NCBI GenBank assembly: GCA_011525875.1
Contig: WYBN01000009.1
Span: forward strand, 124,001-188,000
Origin: Melioribacteraceae bacterium
GTDB lineage: Bacteria > Bacteroidota > Ignavibacteria > Ignavibacteriales > Melioribacteraceae
DNA length: 64,000 nt
Reading direction: 5' to 3'
The notes beneath the pieces are model-generated. The model searched no databases, had not been told where the DNA came from, and saw only the letters and a program-made list of their open reading frames with translations. Numbering within the stretch: the first letter of the stretch is position 1; every line of letters begins with the position of its first letter. Made by a program: the position numbers and the translations under genes. This document shows, piece after piece, positions 32,943-42,508 of this stretch.

Positions 32943-34229
32943 ATGAATTTAATCGGTATTTCCATAAATCACAGAACGGCTTCAATAGAGCTCCGCGAAG
33001 CACTTCATCTCTCCAGCGATGAAATAACAGAGTTGACTGCGCTGCTCAAACATTCCGCTCTTTCATCGGGCTTTATACTTTCAACATGCAATCGTACGGA
33101 AATATTTGGATTTACTAAGGACGGCAAATACAATTTTGAATCACTACTAAACCCATTGCTTAGCTTTAAGAAAATTAATGGACTCAGTCCTGAAAATTTC
33201 GACAAGTTTTTTTCATGCAGTGCGGTCAAGCATATATTCAAAGTTGCCTCAGGGATCGACTCTCTATTAATAGGCGATAGTCAAATACTCGGGCAAATAA
33301 AAGAAGCGTTTCAAACTTCAGAGGATTTATCGTTTATTGACAGTCTAACAAAGAGACTTTTTGATAGTGCGGTGAAAGCCGGAAGACGGGCAATAAAAGA
33401 AACTTTTATCGGGCAGGGCGCCGTAACGATAAGTTTCGCAGCCGTTCAGGTAGTACAGAAAATATTTTCAAATCTTGATTCAAAAACGGCGCTCGTAATC
33501 GGAGCAGGCGAGACAGGCGAACTTGCCGCAACCCATCTGAGCGAAAAGGGTATACACAAACTTGTAATCACCAATAGAACTCTGGAGAAAGCTGAAGCGC
33601 TTGCAAGAAAACTTAATGCGGAATCTATTGCCTTTGAGAACATAACGGATAACCTGCATTTATTTGATATAGTTTTTAGCGCTACCAGCTCACAAAGCTT
33701 TATTATAGGCAAAGGCAGCGTTGTGCAGATGATGAAAAAAAGAAGAGGCACGCCAGTTTGCCTAATGGATATAGCTTTACCAAGAGATATTGATCCGTCG
33801 GTACGGGAGCTTGAGAATGTCTTCTATCACGATATTGATTCTTTGAATGTTATTGTGAAGCAAAACTTGAAAAAACGCGAATCCGAATTGTCAAAAGTCG
33901 ATAAAATTATCATAGAAGAAATGATAAACTTTTTCAGCTGGTACAACACGCTTGAGGTTATACCTACAATAGTATCAGTCAGAGATTTTTTTGAATCGAT
34001 TGCAAATGATGAGCTTTCTAAAATTAAACACAAAGTAACGGAAGCAGATTATGAAAAAGTTGAAGATATGACCCGTCGTCTGCTCGGACGTTTGCTGCAT
34101 TATCCAACAATACGCTTAAAAGAAATTGCAGAACTTGGCAAGAATCCGCAGGAAGTTATAAATCACTCTGTTACGGTAAAAAATTTATTTAATCTAAACG
34201 AAAATAGCATTACAACCGATGAATCATAA
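32943..34229 (+). CDS. hemA: Glutamyl-tRNA reductase
   Basis: 428 residues, normal length. It reduces glutamyl-tRNA to glutamate-1-semialdehyde with NADPH, the first committed step of C5 haem synthesis. The catalytic cysteine (Cys49) lies in 'STCNRTE', substrate-loop residues in 'GIDSLLIGDSQILGQIKEA', and the NADPH site is 'IGAGETGELAATHL'. The C-terminal dimerisation helices end with 'RRLLGRLLHYPTIRLKEIA'. It follows the HemX-like gene by 30 bases. The last enzyme-level partner, HemL, is encoded at the far end of the cluster. Confidence 0.97.
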   Translation: MNLIGISINHRTASIELREALHLSSDEITELTALLKHSALSSGFILSTCNRTEIFGFTKDGKYNFESLLNPLLSFKKINGLSPENFDKFFSCSAVKHIFKVASGIDSLLIGDSQILGQIKEAFQTSEDLSFIDSLTKRLFDSAVKAGRRAIKETFIGQGAVTISFAAVQVVQKIFSNLDSKTALVIGAGETGELAATHLSEKGIHKLVITNRTLEKAEALARKLNAESIAFENITDNLHLFDIVFSATSSQSFIIGKGSVVQMMKKRRGTPVCLMDIALPRDIDPSVRELENVFYHDIDSLNVIVKQNLKKRESELSKVDKIIIEEMINFFSWYNTLEVIPTIVSVRDFFESIANDELSKIKHKVTEADYEKVEDMTRRLLGRLLHYPTIRLKEIAELGKNPQEVINHSVTVKNLFNLNENSITTDES

Positions 34230-34298
34230 ATTTTAAATCACTCTTTAATTCTTTTCGAATTATAATTATTTTATTTAATAAAAGATTTGGGATTCTGT

Positions 34299-35243
34299 TT
34301 GAATAAAAAAAATACTTTAATTATTGGCACAAGGTCAAGTGATTTGGCTCTTTGGCAGGCAAAATTTGTAAAAAAACAACTTGAAGCCAGAGTCAAAAAT
34401 CTCAGTGTTGAATTAAAACTGATAACTACGAAAGGCGATAAGATTATTGATGTCGCCCTTTCGAAAATCGGCGATAAAGGACTTTTTACAAAGGAACTTG
34501 AAATTGCATTGCTCTCAAAAAAAATTGATATTGCAGTTCACAGCCTTAAGGATTTGCAGACCGATATTCCTGCAGGATTAAAACTCGCCGCAGTGACTAA
34601 GAGGCATGATGTTGAGGATGTATTGATAGCAAGAAAAAAAGGCGTAACTGTAGAAACGCTTTCCGAAAATGCAACTGTAGCAACCGGCTCTTTGAGAAGA
34701 CGCTGCCAATTAAAGCACATCCGTCCAGATTTAAACATAGTAGAACTGCGCGGAAACGTGCCTACCCGGATAAAGAAATTTTTAGACTCGGATTGGGATG
34801 CGATAATTCTTGCACGCGCCGGAGTTGAAAGATTGAATCTTCGAAAATATATTTCGAGTGTAATTCCGAAGGAAATTTTACTGCCCGCTGTCGGACAGGG
34901 CGCTTTAGGAATAGAAATCCGAAGCAACGATGAATTTACCCTGGAGATTGTCCAATCGATACATGACACTAAAACATTTGAGGCGGTTTCAGCAGAGAGA
35001 GCGCTGCTGAAAAAATTAGAGGGCGGCTGTCAGGTTCCGATCGGAGCGTTCGCCGAGGTTAAATCGAACGGCTTGTATCTCGATGCAATCGTCGGTTCGG
35101 TTGACGGTTCAATTACTTTTAGAAAAAAAATGCGTGGGAAGATTACTGAAGCCGGGAAATTAGGTAGACGGTTAGCGGATGATCTGCTCAAAGCAGGAGC
35201 AAAAGAAATTTTAGAAGATATCTACAAATTAGTGAGACGGTAA
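34299..35243 (+). CDS. hemC: Hydroxymethylbilane synthase (porphobilinogen deaminase)
   Basis: About 314 residues. It polymerises four porphobilinogens to hydroxymethylbilane. Motifs: 'IIGTRSSDLALWQAKFV', 'GDKGLFTKELE', 'AVHSLKDLQTDIPAG', 'ATGSLRRRCQL', 'LRGNVPTRIKK', and the dipyrromethane-cofactor cysteine in 'EGGCQVPIGAFA'. No ATG is available. The TTG at 34299 has GGGA six bases upstream and gives the family's normal start; a TTG at 34287 is the alternative. Four bases separate its stop from hemD. Confidence 0.96.
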   Translation: MNKKNTLIIGTRSSDLALWQAKFVKKQLEARVKNLSVELKLITTKGDKIIDVALSKIGDKGLFTKELEIALLSKKIDIAVHSLKDLQTDIPAGLKLAAVTKRHDVEDVLIARKKGVTVETLSENATVATGSLRRRCQLKHIRPDLNIVELRGNVPTRIKKFLDSDWDAIILARAGVERLNLRKYISSVIPKEILLPAVGQGALGIEIRSNDEFTLEIVQSIHDTKTFEAVSAERALLKKLEGGCQVPIGAFAEVKSNGLYLDAIVGSVDGSITFRKKMRGKITEAGKLGRRLADDLLKAGAKEILEDIYKLVRR

Positions 35244-35247
35244 AAAA

Positions 35248-36033
35248 GTGAGCAAACCTTTAGAAAACAAATTGATCGTAATTACAAGGAGTTTTGATCA
35301 ATCTCCGGTTGAAATGAAACTCCTGAGCGATAACGGCGCAAAGGTAATTCCTTTGCCGACTATTAAGATCGTTCCGGTGGAAGATTATACGGAATTCTAT
35401 AACCAGATAAGAAAGATAAAACGTTTTGATTATATCATCTTCACCTCCGCTAATGCAGTAAATATGTTTCAAGACAAACTGGATGAGAAGGAACTCGAAA
35501 TCGATTACTCGAGATTGAAAGTTGTCGTCGTAGGCAGAAGAACTTCCGCTGCATGTTACGAAAGGAATATTCCCGTTGATATTATTCCCCAGGAGTTCAG
35601 TGCTTCGGGCGTGATAGAGGAATTGGATCAGTTCAATATCGAAGGAAGAAATTTTTTCATACCAGGCTCAAATATTTCACGGGACGAGTTGACAGAAAGC
35701 CTTATTGATGCCGGAGCGGGCGCGACTTTCATTCCGATATATCAAACTGTTAAGCCGGATGTTGAAGATATTCATAGCGAACTGGGGATATTAAAGAGCA
35801 ATGTTCCGGATATTTTTATATTCACAAGCCCGTCATCATTCAAGAATTATTTAGAACTGCTGGAAATTAAGGATCCTGTAAAATATTTCAGCGCAGCTGA
35901 AATTGCCGTTATCGGAAAGACTACAAGAAGAGAAATTGAAGAAGCCGGATTGAGGGCGGCATTCTATCCTAAAGAGCATACTGTTGAAGCGATAGTTCAT
36001 GCAATTATTGCCCGCTATGAAGTTGAAGACTAA
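35248..36033 (+). CDS. hemD: Uroporphyrinogen-III synthase
   Basis: 261 residues, two-lobed HemD fold. It closes and inverts ring D of hydroxymethylbilane. Sequence conservation in this family is weak; recognisable are 'IVITRSFDQSPVEMKLLSDNGA'-type start, 'YIIFTSANAVNMF', 'VVVVGRRTSAAC', 'IPGSNISRDELTESL', 'PDIFIFTSPSSFKNYL' and 'AVIGKTTRREIEEAG'. Position between hemC and hemE confirms the call. It starts with GTG, four bases after hemC. Confidence 0.93.
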   Translation: MSKPLENKLIVITRSFDQSPVEMKLLSDNGAKVIPLPTIKIVPVEDYTEFYNQIRKIKRFDYIIFTSANAVNMFQDKLDEKELEIDYSRLKVVVVGRRTSAACYERNIPVDIIPQEFSASGVIEELDQFNIEGRNFFIPGSNISRDELTESLIDAGAGATFIPIYQTVKPDVEDIHSELGILKSNVPDIFIFTSPSSFKNYLELLEIKDPVKYFSAAEIAVIGKTTRREIEEAGLRAAFYPKEHTVEAIVHAIIARYEVED

Positions 36034-36042
36034 GGAGGCGAG

Positions 36043-37092
36043 TTGAAAAAATTAAAGAATGATTTGTTTATTAGAGCATGCAAGAGGAAAAAAACTGACA
36101 GAACCCCGATCTGGATGATGCGGCAGGCAGGCAGATACCTTCCCGAATACCGGGCTGTGAGGGCTAAAGCAGATTTTATTACGATGTGCAAGACTCCGGA
36201 ACTTGCCGCCGAAGTAACTATTCAGCCGGTTGATATACTTGATGTTGATGCGGCTATTATCTTTTCGGATATCCTGGTTGTTCCCATGGCAATGGGCATG
36301 GATTTGGAAATGAAGGAAAGTGTCGGTCCGGTTTTTCATAAACCAATAAGGAATGAAGCCGATGCTTCCTCTCTAAAAAGTATTGATCCTTTCAAAGACT
36401 TGAAATATGTGCTAGATGCAGTTACGCTGACAAAAAAAAACTTGGACAACCGTGTTCCTCTTATAGGTTTCAGCGGGTCGCCATGGACCCTTCTTGCCTA
36501 TATGGTCGAAGGAAAAGGAAGCAAGAATTTTTCGGAAGTAAAAAAACTTATATACAGCCAGCCCGGCATTGCCCATAAACTGCTGGAAAAGATTTCTGAA
36601 GTCATAGCCGAATACCTCTCTGCTAAAATCGAGTGCGGATGCGACGCAATTCAAATCTTTGATACCTGGGGTGGAATTCTTCCCCAAAAGGATTTTTATG
36701 AGTTCTCTCTTAACTACGTTGAAAAAATTATCTCAAGTATCAAAAGGAAACAAGAGCCGGTAATATTCTTTGCGAAGGGAGTTAACTATAAGCCTAAGAA
36801 ACTGGCAAAATGCGGCGCTGATGTAATTGGTTTTGATTGGACTGCTGACTTATCGCAGTTGAGGAATGAAATCGGCAACAAAACTGCATTACAAGGTAAT
36901 CTTGATCCGAATGTTTTGTACTCTTCGCATGAAATCATTGCAAGGCGCGCAAAAGCGGTTTTGAAATCTTTCGGTAAAGGAAACGGTCATATATTTAATC
37001 TCGGACACGGTATATTGCCAGACGTCCCGCCCGAAAACGCTAAATTTTTAGTTGATTATGTTAAAAAAGAAAGCATTAAATATCACGGATGA
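36043..37092 (+). CDS. hemE: Uroporphyrinogen decarboxylase
   Basis: 349 residues, standard size. It removes four acetate carboxyls from uroporphyrinogen III to give coproporphyrinogen III. Signature 'PIWMMRQAGRYLPEYR', active-site 'IIFSDILVVPMAMGM', 'FSGSPWTLLAYMVEGKGSK', 'IFDTWGGILP' and 'ALQGNLDPNVLY' with C-terminal 'FNLGHGILPDVPPEN' are present. It begins with TTG, but a very strong AAGGAGG ribosome site (36034-36039) precedes it. It is nine bases behind hemD. Confidence 0.97.
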   Translation: MKKLKNDLFIRACKRKKTDRTPIWMMRQAGRYLPEYRAVRAKADFITMCKTPELAAEVTIQPVDILDVDAAIIFSDILVVPMAMGMDLEMKESVGPVFHKPIRNEADASSLKSIDPFKDLKYVLDAVTLTKKNLDNRVPLIGFSGSPWTLLAYMVEGKGSKNFSEVKKLIYSQPGIAHKLLEKISEVIAEYLSAKIECGCDAIQIFDTWGGILPQKDFYEFSLNYVEKIISSIKRKQEPVIFFAKGVNYKPKKLAKCGADVIGFDWTADLSQLRNEIGNKTALQGNLDPNVLYSSHEIIARRAKAVLKSFGKGNGHIFNLGHGILPDVPPENAKFLVDYVKKESIKYHG

Positions 37093-37125
37093 TCATGATG
37101 TTACTTGCTTTGAATAGGAGTTATA

Positions 37126-38502
37126 ATGTTCGACATAAACTTAGACCTTGTAAAAAAATATGACAGACCCGGCCCGCGTTATACAAGCTATCCGACGGCA
37201 CCGCAGTTTCACGGTCAATTTACTCGGGTTGATTATCTAAACGAAATAATAAAAACAAACGCCGCAATAAATACACCTGATCTCTCATTGTATTTTCATA
37301 TACCTTTCTGCGATACGCTTTGCTACTTCTGCGGCTGCAATATGATAATTTCCCGGAACCGCGAAAGAATAAGTGCCTATATCCGATACATGAAAAAGGA
37401 AATCAATTTACTCAACAATTACATTAAGCCGGAAAGAAAAGTAACACAGCTTCACTGGGGCGGTGGAACGCCTACCCACCTTAAACCGGAGGAGATTTCG
37501 GAATTATCATCTTATATTTTGCAGAATTTTAATTTCAGCGATCATGCGGAGAACGGATGCGAAATTGATCCGCGTGAATTAACGAAAGAACATTTAGCTG
37601 CTTTGCGCCAAGGAGGCTTCAACAGAATCAGCATGGGAGTGCAGGATTTTGACGAAAGAGTTCAGAAAGCTGTTAACAGAATTCAACCCGAGGAAATGAC
37701 ACGCAAGGTTGTTCATTGGATAAGGGAATTGAATTTCGACAGCATCAATCTCGATTTGATCTACGGGCTTCCTTTTCAGACAGTTGATGAATTCTCAAAA
37801 ACTATTGAAAAGATTATTGAAATATCACCCGATAGAATTGCATTGTTTAATTATGCTCATGTCCCATGGATGAAAAAACACATGAACTTAATTAGACCCG
37901 CGGATATACCCTCGCCCGAAGAAAAGCTCGAGATACTTAAAATGTCGATATCAAAACTTACGGATGCAGGCTATGTATTTATTGGCATGGATCATTTTGC
38001 CAAACCGGATGACGATCTATCAAAAGCCCTTGCCGAAAAAAGACTTTATAGAAATTTTCAGGGGTATAGCACAAATTCAGGAGCCGATCTATACGCACTC
38101 GGAATTACAAGCATCAGCCAGCTTGGTGAGGTATACGCCCAAAACATGAAAACCGAGAAAGAGTATTACGATTCGCTCGATTCTTCCACTCTGCCCATCA
38201 CAAAAGGTTACAGGCTTAATAAAGACGATATAATCCGCAAGCATGTAATAATGAAAATCATGTGTGATTTTGAACTTGACTTTGCCGCCGTTGAGGAAAA
38301 GTTTAATATTGATTTTGAGAATTATTTTGCATGGGGGTTGAATAATCTCGGTGAATTAATTGATGACAACCTGGTTAAGATCGACAGCGGTAAATTGACG
38401 GTAAGTGAAATGGGGAGGCTTTTGATTAGAAACGTAGCAATGAATTTTGACGGATTTATCGAACGAAAAGAAGACACTGCCAAATACTCGAGAACAGTCT
38501 GA
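37126..38502 (+). CDS. hemN: Oxygen-independent coproporphyrinogen III oxidase (radical SAM)
   Basis: 458 residues. It decarboxylates two propionates of coproporphyrinogen III to give protoporphyrinogen IX without oxygen. The radical SAM cluster is CX3CX2C at Cys62, 66 and 69, with the extra Cys71 of the HemN family. The N-terminal 'YDRPGPRYTSYPTA' segment is specific to true HemN and absent from the haem chaperone HemW. 'RISMGVQDFDERVQKAVNRIQ' and 'IYGLPFQTVDEF' complete the picture. A stronger AGGAG site lies before the ATG. It is the last of the tightly linked hem genes. Confidence 0.96.
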   Translation: MFDINLDLVKKYDRPGPRYTSYPTAPQFHGQFTRVDYLNEIIKTNAAINTPDLSLYFHIPFCDTLCYFCGCNMIISRNRERISAYIRYMKKEINLLNNYIKPERKVTQLHWGGGTPTHLKPEEISELSSYILQNFNFSDHAENGCEIDPRELTKEHLAALRQGGFNRISMGVQDFDERVQKAVNRIQPEEMTRKVVHWIRELNFDSINLDLIYGLPFQTVDEFSKTIEKIIEISPDRIALFNYAHVPWMKKHMNLIRPADIPSPEEKLEILKMSISKLTDAGYVFIGMDHFAKPDDDLSKALAEKRLYRNFQGYSTNSGADLYALGITSISQLGEVYAQNMKTEKEYYDSLDSSTLPITKGYRLNKDDIIRKHVIMKIMCDFELDFAAVEEKFNIDFENYFAWGLNNLGELIDDNLVKIDSGKLTVSEMGRLLIRNVAMNFDGFIERKEDTAKYSRTV

Positions 38503-38527
38503 TTCTTTTTCAATTATTTAAAAATAC

Positions 38528-39742
38528 TTAATCGCCTGGTTTCTCTTTCCTCGGCTGTGAAGTAAAAAACTCCTTATAAAACCGCTGGGTATAACTATCC
38601 ACTAATTGATCCACTCTTGTTTTGCTGTTCGATTTTACAATAATTCCCGCATGAAATTTTTTCTTTAATTTCCAATAAACTTCAGCATCATCAAAATCGT
38701 TCAAGTCGGGGAATTCTTGTTTGGCTAAAGAAAGTATTATTCCCGCATACTCATTTTTTATGGATGGTAGCTGGTACTTCTCTTCTTTAGTCAGTATCTC
38801 GAGTTTTGCCCATTCAGCCCAATAATTAATTCCCGCTGCGGCTTCAATAAGCTCTGCAATGTGCGCGCCCCCGACGCGGGCTGAAGTTTCAAGAAAATAA
38901 AATTTGTTCTCTTTTTTTGATTTTATAAATTCGGTATGGGAAATTCCTCTAACCAGTCCGAGGGTTTTAATCACTTTTTCGTTTAGCTCTAATAAAGCAG
39001 TTTCGTCTTCACTGCCGCGCAGAATAGTTTTGCTCGTAAACACTCTTCCGTCATGCGCAACTTCCAGGGGGGGTTTTCCGTATTCGTGGGCAATTGCAAA
39101 CTTAATCTCCCTGTCATTGACAATGCTGTCAACGTGAAAAATATCGCCTTCAATAAATTTCTCTGCAAGATAAAATGATTGTTGATCTCCGAGTTTATGA
39201 ATGGTCTCCCAGCATTCGTCACGGTTGTTCACTTTATTTATTCCAATTGCGCCAGCCTGAAGTCTCGGTTTTATTACCAGAGGAAATCCCGTTTGTGAAA
39301 TGAACTTATCTAATTCTTCGTAATTAAGTATATGGATAAAAGCAGGAACCGGAATTCCTTCTTCAAAAGCGCGGGTTCTCATAGCAAGTTTATCGCGGAA
39401 GTAACGTGCGGTTGAATCGCCCATGCCGGGTATACGCAGATGTTCTCTTAATGCGGCGGCTTTCTCAACGTCGAAATCATCAAGAGCAACAATTCTGTCT
39501 ATTATTACATTACGCGCCAGATAGCTCACGCCGTAAATCACATCCTTCATATTCCATTCTTTATCATTATCTTGAATATAGAAAATATCATCAATCGCTT
39601 CGCGGGGCCACTCAGCATTTGAAAGACTTTGCGATGTAAGCAGTAAAACACGGCATCCGTCCCGTTTTGCCTGCCGCATGAATTCATGACCTTTTTCGTA
39701 ACTCGAAATACATAGAACTGTCTTTGGCTCTCTATCCGGCAT
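38528..39742 (-). CDS. ATP-grasp domain protein of unknown specificity
   Basis: About 404 residues from the ATG at 39742, which has AAGG upstream; the frame is open 22 residues further (TTG at 39808). Motifs of ATP-grasp ligases appear in order: 'AALREHLRIPGMGDSTARYFRDK', 'TGFPLVIKPRLQAGAIGINKV', 'EKFIEGDIFHVDSIV', and the metal site 'YFLETSARVGGAHIAELIEAAAG'. These enzymes join a carboxylate to an amine with ATP. The pattern resembles carboxylate-amine ligases of the carnosine synthase/BioD-like class, but the substrate is unknown. It lies on the opposite strand between hemN and hemG, which breaks the haem cluster. Confidence 0.85.
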   Translation of the reverse strand: MPDREPKTVLCISSYEKGHEFMRQAKRDGCRVLLLTSQSLSNAEWPREAIDDIFYIQDNDKEWNMKDVIYGVSYLARNVIIDRIVALDDFDVEKAAALREHLRIPGMGDSTARYFRDKLAMRTRAFEEGIPVPAFIHILNYEELDKFISQTGFPLVIKPRLQAGAIGINKVNNRDECWETIHKLGDQQSFYLAEKFIEGDIFHVDSIVNDREIKFAIAHEYGKPPLEVAHDGRVFTSKTILRGSEDETALLELNEKVIKTLGLVRGISHTEFIKSKKENKFYFLETSARVGGAHIAELIEAAAGINYWAEWAKLEILTKEEKYQLPSIKNEYAGIILSLAKQEFPDLNDFDDAEVYWKLKKKFHAGIIVKSNSKTRVDQLVDSYTQRFYKEFFTSQPRKEKPGD

Positions 39743-39908
39743 ATGCAACCTTAATATTGTATGCTCAAATTTAAGAGCTTTAGTCCGTATTGCAAAGGCT
39801 TTATACAAAAAATTCTAACCGTAAAAAAATATCTCCATGCTGGATGTTTATACAAACTCTCTTAATTTTGATTTTATTAAATTTGTTTACTTAATAAAAC
39901 AGTTTTAT

Positions 39909-41279
39909 ATGGAAGATAGAAAAATATTAATTCTTGGCGCCGGCATTTCGGGTCTGGCAACCGCATACTGGCTTGAAAAAGACGGGTTTGACGTAACGAT
40001 TCTGGAATCCAAACCAGTGCCGGGCGGTGCGATGGAGACTGCCAATGAATGTGGATTTCTAATTGATTACGGACCGAACAGCGGGTTGGAAACAACCCCG
40101 TTGATAAGCCGCTTAGCTGAAGAAATCGGCTTAAAGGAACAGATGATTTACGCAAACGAAACTTCAAGCAAAAGATATATTTTGAGGAATTCACAACTCT
40201 ATTCACTTCCCACTTCTCCTGGCGCTTTTATATCCACAAAGTTGTTCTCTACAAAAGCAAAGTTCAGAATTTTGAAAGAGCCTTTTATATCGAAATCGGA
40301 AGACGGGTATTATCAAAGCATTGCGGATTTTGTGAGAAGAAGACTTGGCAACGAATTTCTTGATTATGCCATAGACCCTTTCGTTTCAGGCGTTTTTGCT
40401 GGAGATCCGGAACGGTTGAGCGTTAAATCGGCATTCCCAAAACTTTACCGTCTCGAAGAAGTTTACGGCGGTCTCGTAAAAGGTATGATTAAAGGGGCAA
40501 AGGAGAGGAAGCGGCGTCCGGAACAATCAAAGCAGTCGGCTAAAATGTTTTCGTTTTATAATGGCATGCAGAGTTTTCCTAATGCAATTGCAAAAAAATT
40601 GAAAGGTAAAATCATTTTCAACGCAGTTGTCGAGAATATTTCTAAAACAGAAAGCGGCTATAAAGTTTTATTCTCACATAAAGGCATCAATCAAAAAATG
40701 GAATCACCTCTGATTCTTTCAACTCTGCCTTCGCATATTCTTTCAAAGATTGTGAAAGATTTTGACAATAAACTTGCAGATCATCTTAATGAAATATTCT
40801 ACCCGAAAGTAATGGTTCTATATTTAGGATTTGATAAACATGCGGTAAAAAGACCTTTAGACGGTTTCGGTTTCTTAATTCCAACAAAAGAAAATCGAAA
40901 TTTTCTCGGTGCTATTTGGACATCGACAATATTCCCCAACCGAGCCGCTGAAGATAAAGCGGCGTTCACCTTGTTCGTAGGTGGAGCTAAGGATTCTAAT
41001 CCTCTTAATGGCGATACAGAAGGAGTTATAAAAAATATTATTGAGCAATTCAAGGAAATAATGAGGATCGAAGCTGAACCGGTTCTGATTAAAACCAAAA
41101 TATGGGATAAGTCAATACCTCAGTATAATCTCGGTTATATCGAACATGAAAAGTATTTCGACCTTTTCGAAAAGACTAACCATGGATTCTTTCTCAGCGG
41201 AAATTTTAGAGGGGGAATTTCCGTGGGAGACTGTATTAAAAATTCAGAAATAGTCGCCGAAAAGATTAAGGGAAATTAA
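39909..41279 (+). CDS. hemG: Protoporphyrinogen oxidase, FAD-dependent (HemY type)
   Basis: 456 residues from the ATG at 39909; the frame is open 24 residues upstream, but the FAD motif 'ILILGAGISGLATAYWLEKD' follows this ATG as expected. It oxidises protoporphyrinogen IX to protoporphyrin IX. 'GPNSGLETTPLISRLAEEIGL', 'DPFVSGVFAGDPERLSVKSAFPKL' and the C-terminal 'HGFFLSGNFRGGISVGDCIKN' are typical of HemY-type oxidases. The HemY type uses molecular oxygen, in contrast to the oxygen-independent HemN next to it. It is divergent from the ATP-grasp gene. Confidence 0.93.
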   Translation: MEDRKILILGAGISGLATAYWLEKDGFDVTILESKPVPGGAMETANECGFLIDYGPNSGLETTPLISRLAEEIGLKEQMIYANETSSKRYILRNSQLYSLPTSPGAFISTKLFSTKAKFRILKEPFISKSEDGYYQSIADFVRRRLGNEFLDYAIDPFVSGVFAGDPERLSVKSAFPKLYRLEEVYGGLVKGMIKGAKERKRRPEQSKQSAKMFSFYNGMQSFPNAIAKKLKGKIIFNAVVENISKTESGYKVLFSHKGINQKMESPLILSTLPSHILSKIVKDFDNKLADHLNEIFYPKVMVLYLGFDKHAVKRPLDGFGFLIPTKENRNFLGAIWTSTIFPNRAAEDKAAFTLFVGGAKDSNPLNGDTEGVIKNIIEQFKEIMRIEAEPVLIKTKIWDKSIPQYNLGYIEHEKYFDLFEKTNHGFFLSGNFRGGISVGDCIKNSEIVAEKIKGN

Positions 41280-41453
41280 CAGTTATTTATTTAAGAATTA
41301 TGACATACATATGCATAATTGCAGCGGTGAGTGACGCAGAAAGCAAATAGTTTTTATACAATAAAAAATGATTGCGAAGAATTATTATATCCCTTAGCTC
41401 AGAAAAAACTTTAGGGAAATAATTCACAGTCCGCGATTCAATAAGGAGTTTAT

Positions 41454-42425
41454 ATGGCACAATATCCGGTTCAAAGGTTAAGGAGATTAAGATATAATTC
41501 TATCCTCCGCGAAATGGTAATGGAGACTAAGTTATCGAAGGAGGACTTGATCTATCCAATGTTCGTATGTCCGGGCACAAACATAAAAAATGAGGTTAAA
41601 TCCATGCCCGGTGTTTTTCAGCTATCTATTGATAATGCGGTTAAAGAATGTAATGAAATTGTTAACCAGGGAATTTCCGCGGTTATACTCTTTGGAATTC
41701 CCGAAAAAAAAGATGCGGTTGGCTCTGAAGCATATAACGACGAAGGTATTATTCAAAGAGCCGTAAGGGAAATTAAATCCAAAGTAAAAAATTTGCTTGT
41801 GGTAACCGACGTCTGTTTATGCGAATATACCGACCACGGTCATTGCGGGATATTATCAGGCGAGGATATTTTAAACGATGAAACAGTAAACCTACTGGCA
41901 CGAGAAGCAGTTTCACACGCAAAAGCCGGCGCCGACATAATCGCTCCCTCTGATATGATGGACGGAAGAGTATCGGTTATCAGAAAAGCTCTGGATTATA
42001 AAGGATTCACAAAAATTCCGATAATGAGCTATGCAGTTAAATACGCTTCGGGTTATTACGGTCCGTTCCGTGATGCTGCAGAATCAACACCTTCCTTCGG
42101 CGATAGAAAATCGCATCAGATGAATATCGGAAATATCAACGAAGCATTGCGTGAAGCGGAAAGTGATATCGAAGAAGGAGCCGATATTATAATGGTTAAG
42201 CCTGCCGGCGCCTACCTTGATGTTATTAAAGCGGTTAAAGATAATTTCGGAATGCCGACAGCTGCTTATCAAGTCAGCGGTGAGTACTCAATGATAAAAG
42301 CAGCAGGCAGACTCGGGTGGATTGACGAAGAACGCGTTATGCTGGAGTCATTAATTGCAATTAAGCGAGCAGGTGCAGATTTAATTCTCACTTATTTTGC
42401 AAAAGATGCGGCAAAACTTCTCTAA
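41454..42425 (+). CDS. hemB: Delta-aminolevulinic acid dehydratase (porphobilinogen synthase), zinc type
   Basis: 323 residues. It condenses two aminolevulinates to porphobilinogen. The zinc-binding cysteines 121, 123 and 131 lie in '[14 protein letters not shown]', marking the zinc-dependent class rather than the magnesium type. The Schiff-base lysines are in '[19 protein letters not shown]' (~Lys196) and '[12 protein letters not shown]' (~Lys249). A strong AAGGAG ribosome site precedes the ATG. A 174-bp leader after hemG suggests a separate promoter. It is followed by hemL after 83 bases. Confidence 0.97.
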   Translation: MAQYPVQRLRRLRYNSILREMVMETKLSKEDLIYPMFVCPGTNIKNEVKSMPGVFQLSIDNAVKECNEIVNQGISAVILFGIPEKKDAVGSEAYNDEGIIQRAVREIKSKVKNLLVVTDVCLCEYTDHGHCGILSGEDILNDETVNLLAREAVSHAKAGADIIAPSDMMDGRVSVIRKALDYKGFTKIPIMSYAVKYASGYYGPFRDAAESTPSFGDRKSHQMNIGNINEALREAESDIEEGADIIMVKPAGAYLDVIKAVKDNFGMPTAAYQVSGEYSMIKAAGRLGWIDEERVMLESLIAIKRAGADLILTYFAKDAAKLL

Positions 42426-42508
42426 ATGATTTTGAGTGTCATCTTACTAAACTGCTATTTAGAATAATAATATAATTTGAACCAGAACAAAAGAAACTGG
42501 AGAATTGA

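Noticed and set aside
37126-38502. HemW (haem chaperone) instead of HemN
   Set aside because: The N-terminal GPRYTSYPTA segment and the extra Cys71 are HemN features that HemW lacks.
41280-41453. Riboswitch or small RNA in the hemG-hemB gap
   Set aside because: Only a weak CCCTTAG/CTTTAGGG pairing is seen and no known riboswitch core could be recognised.
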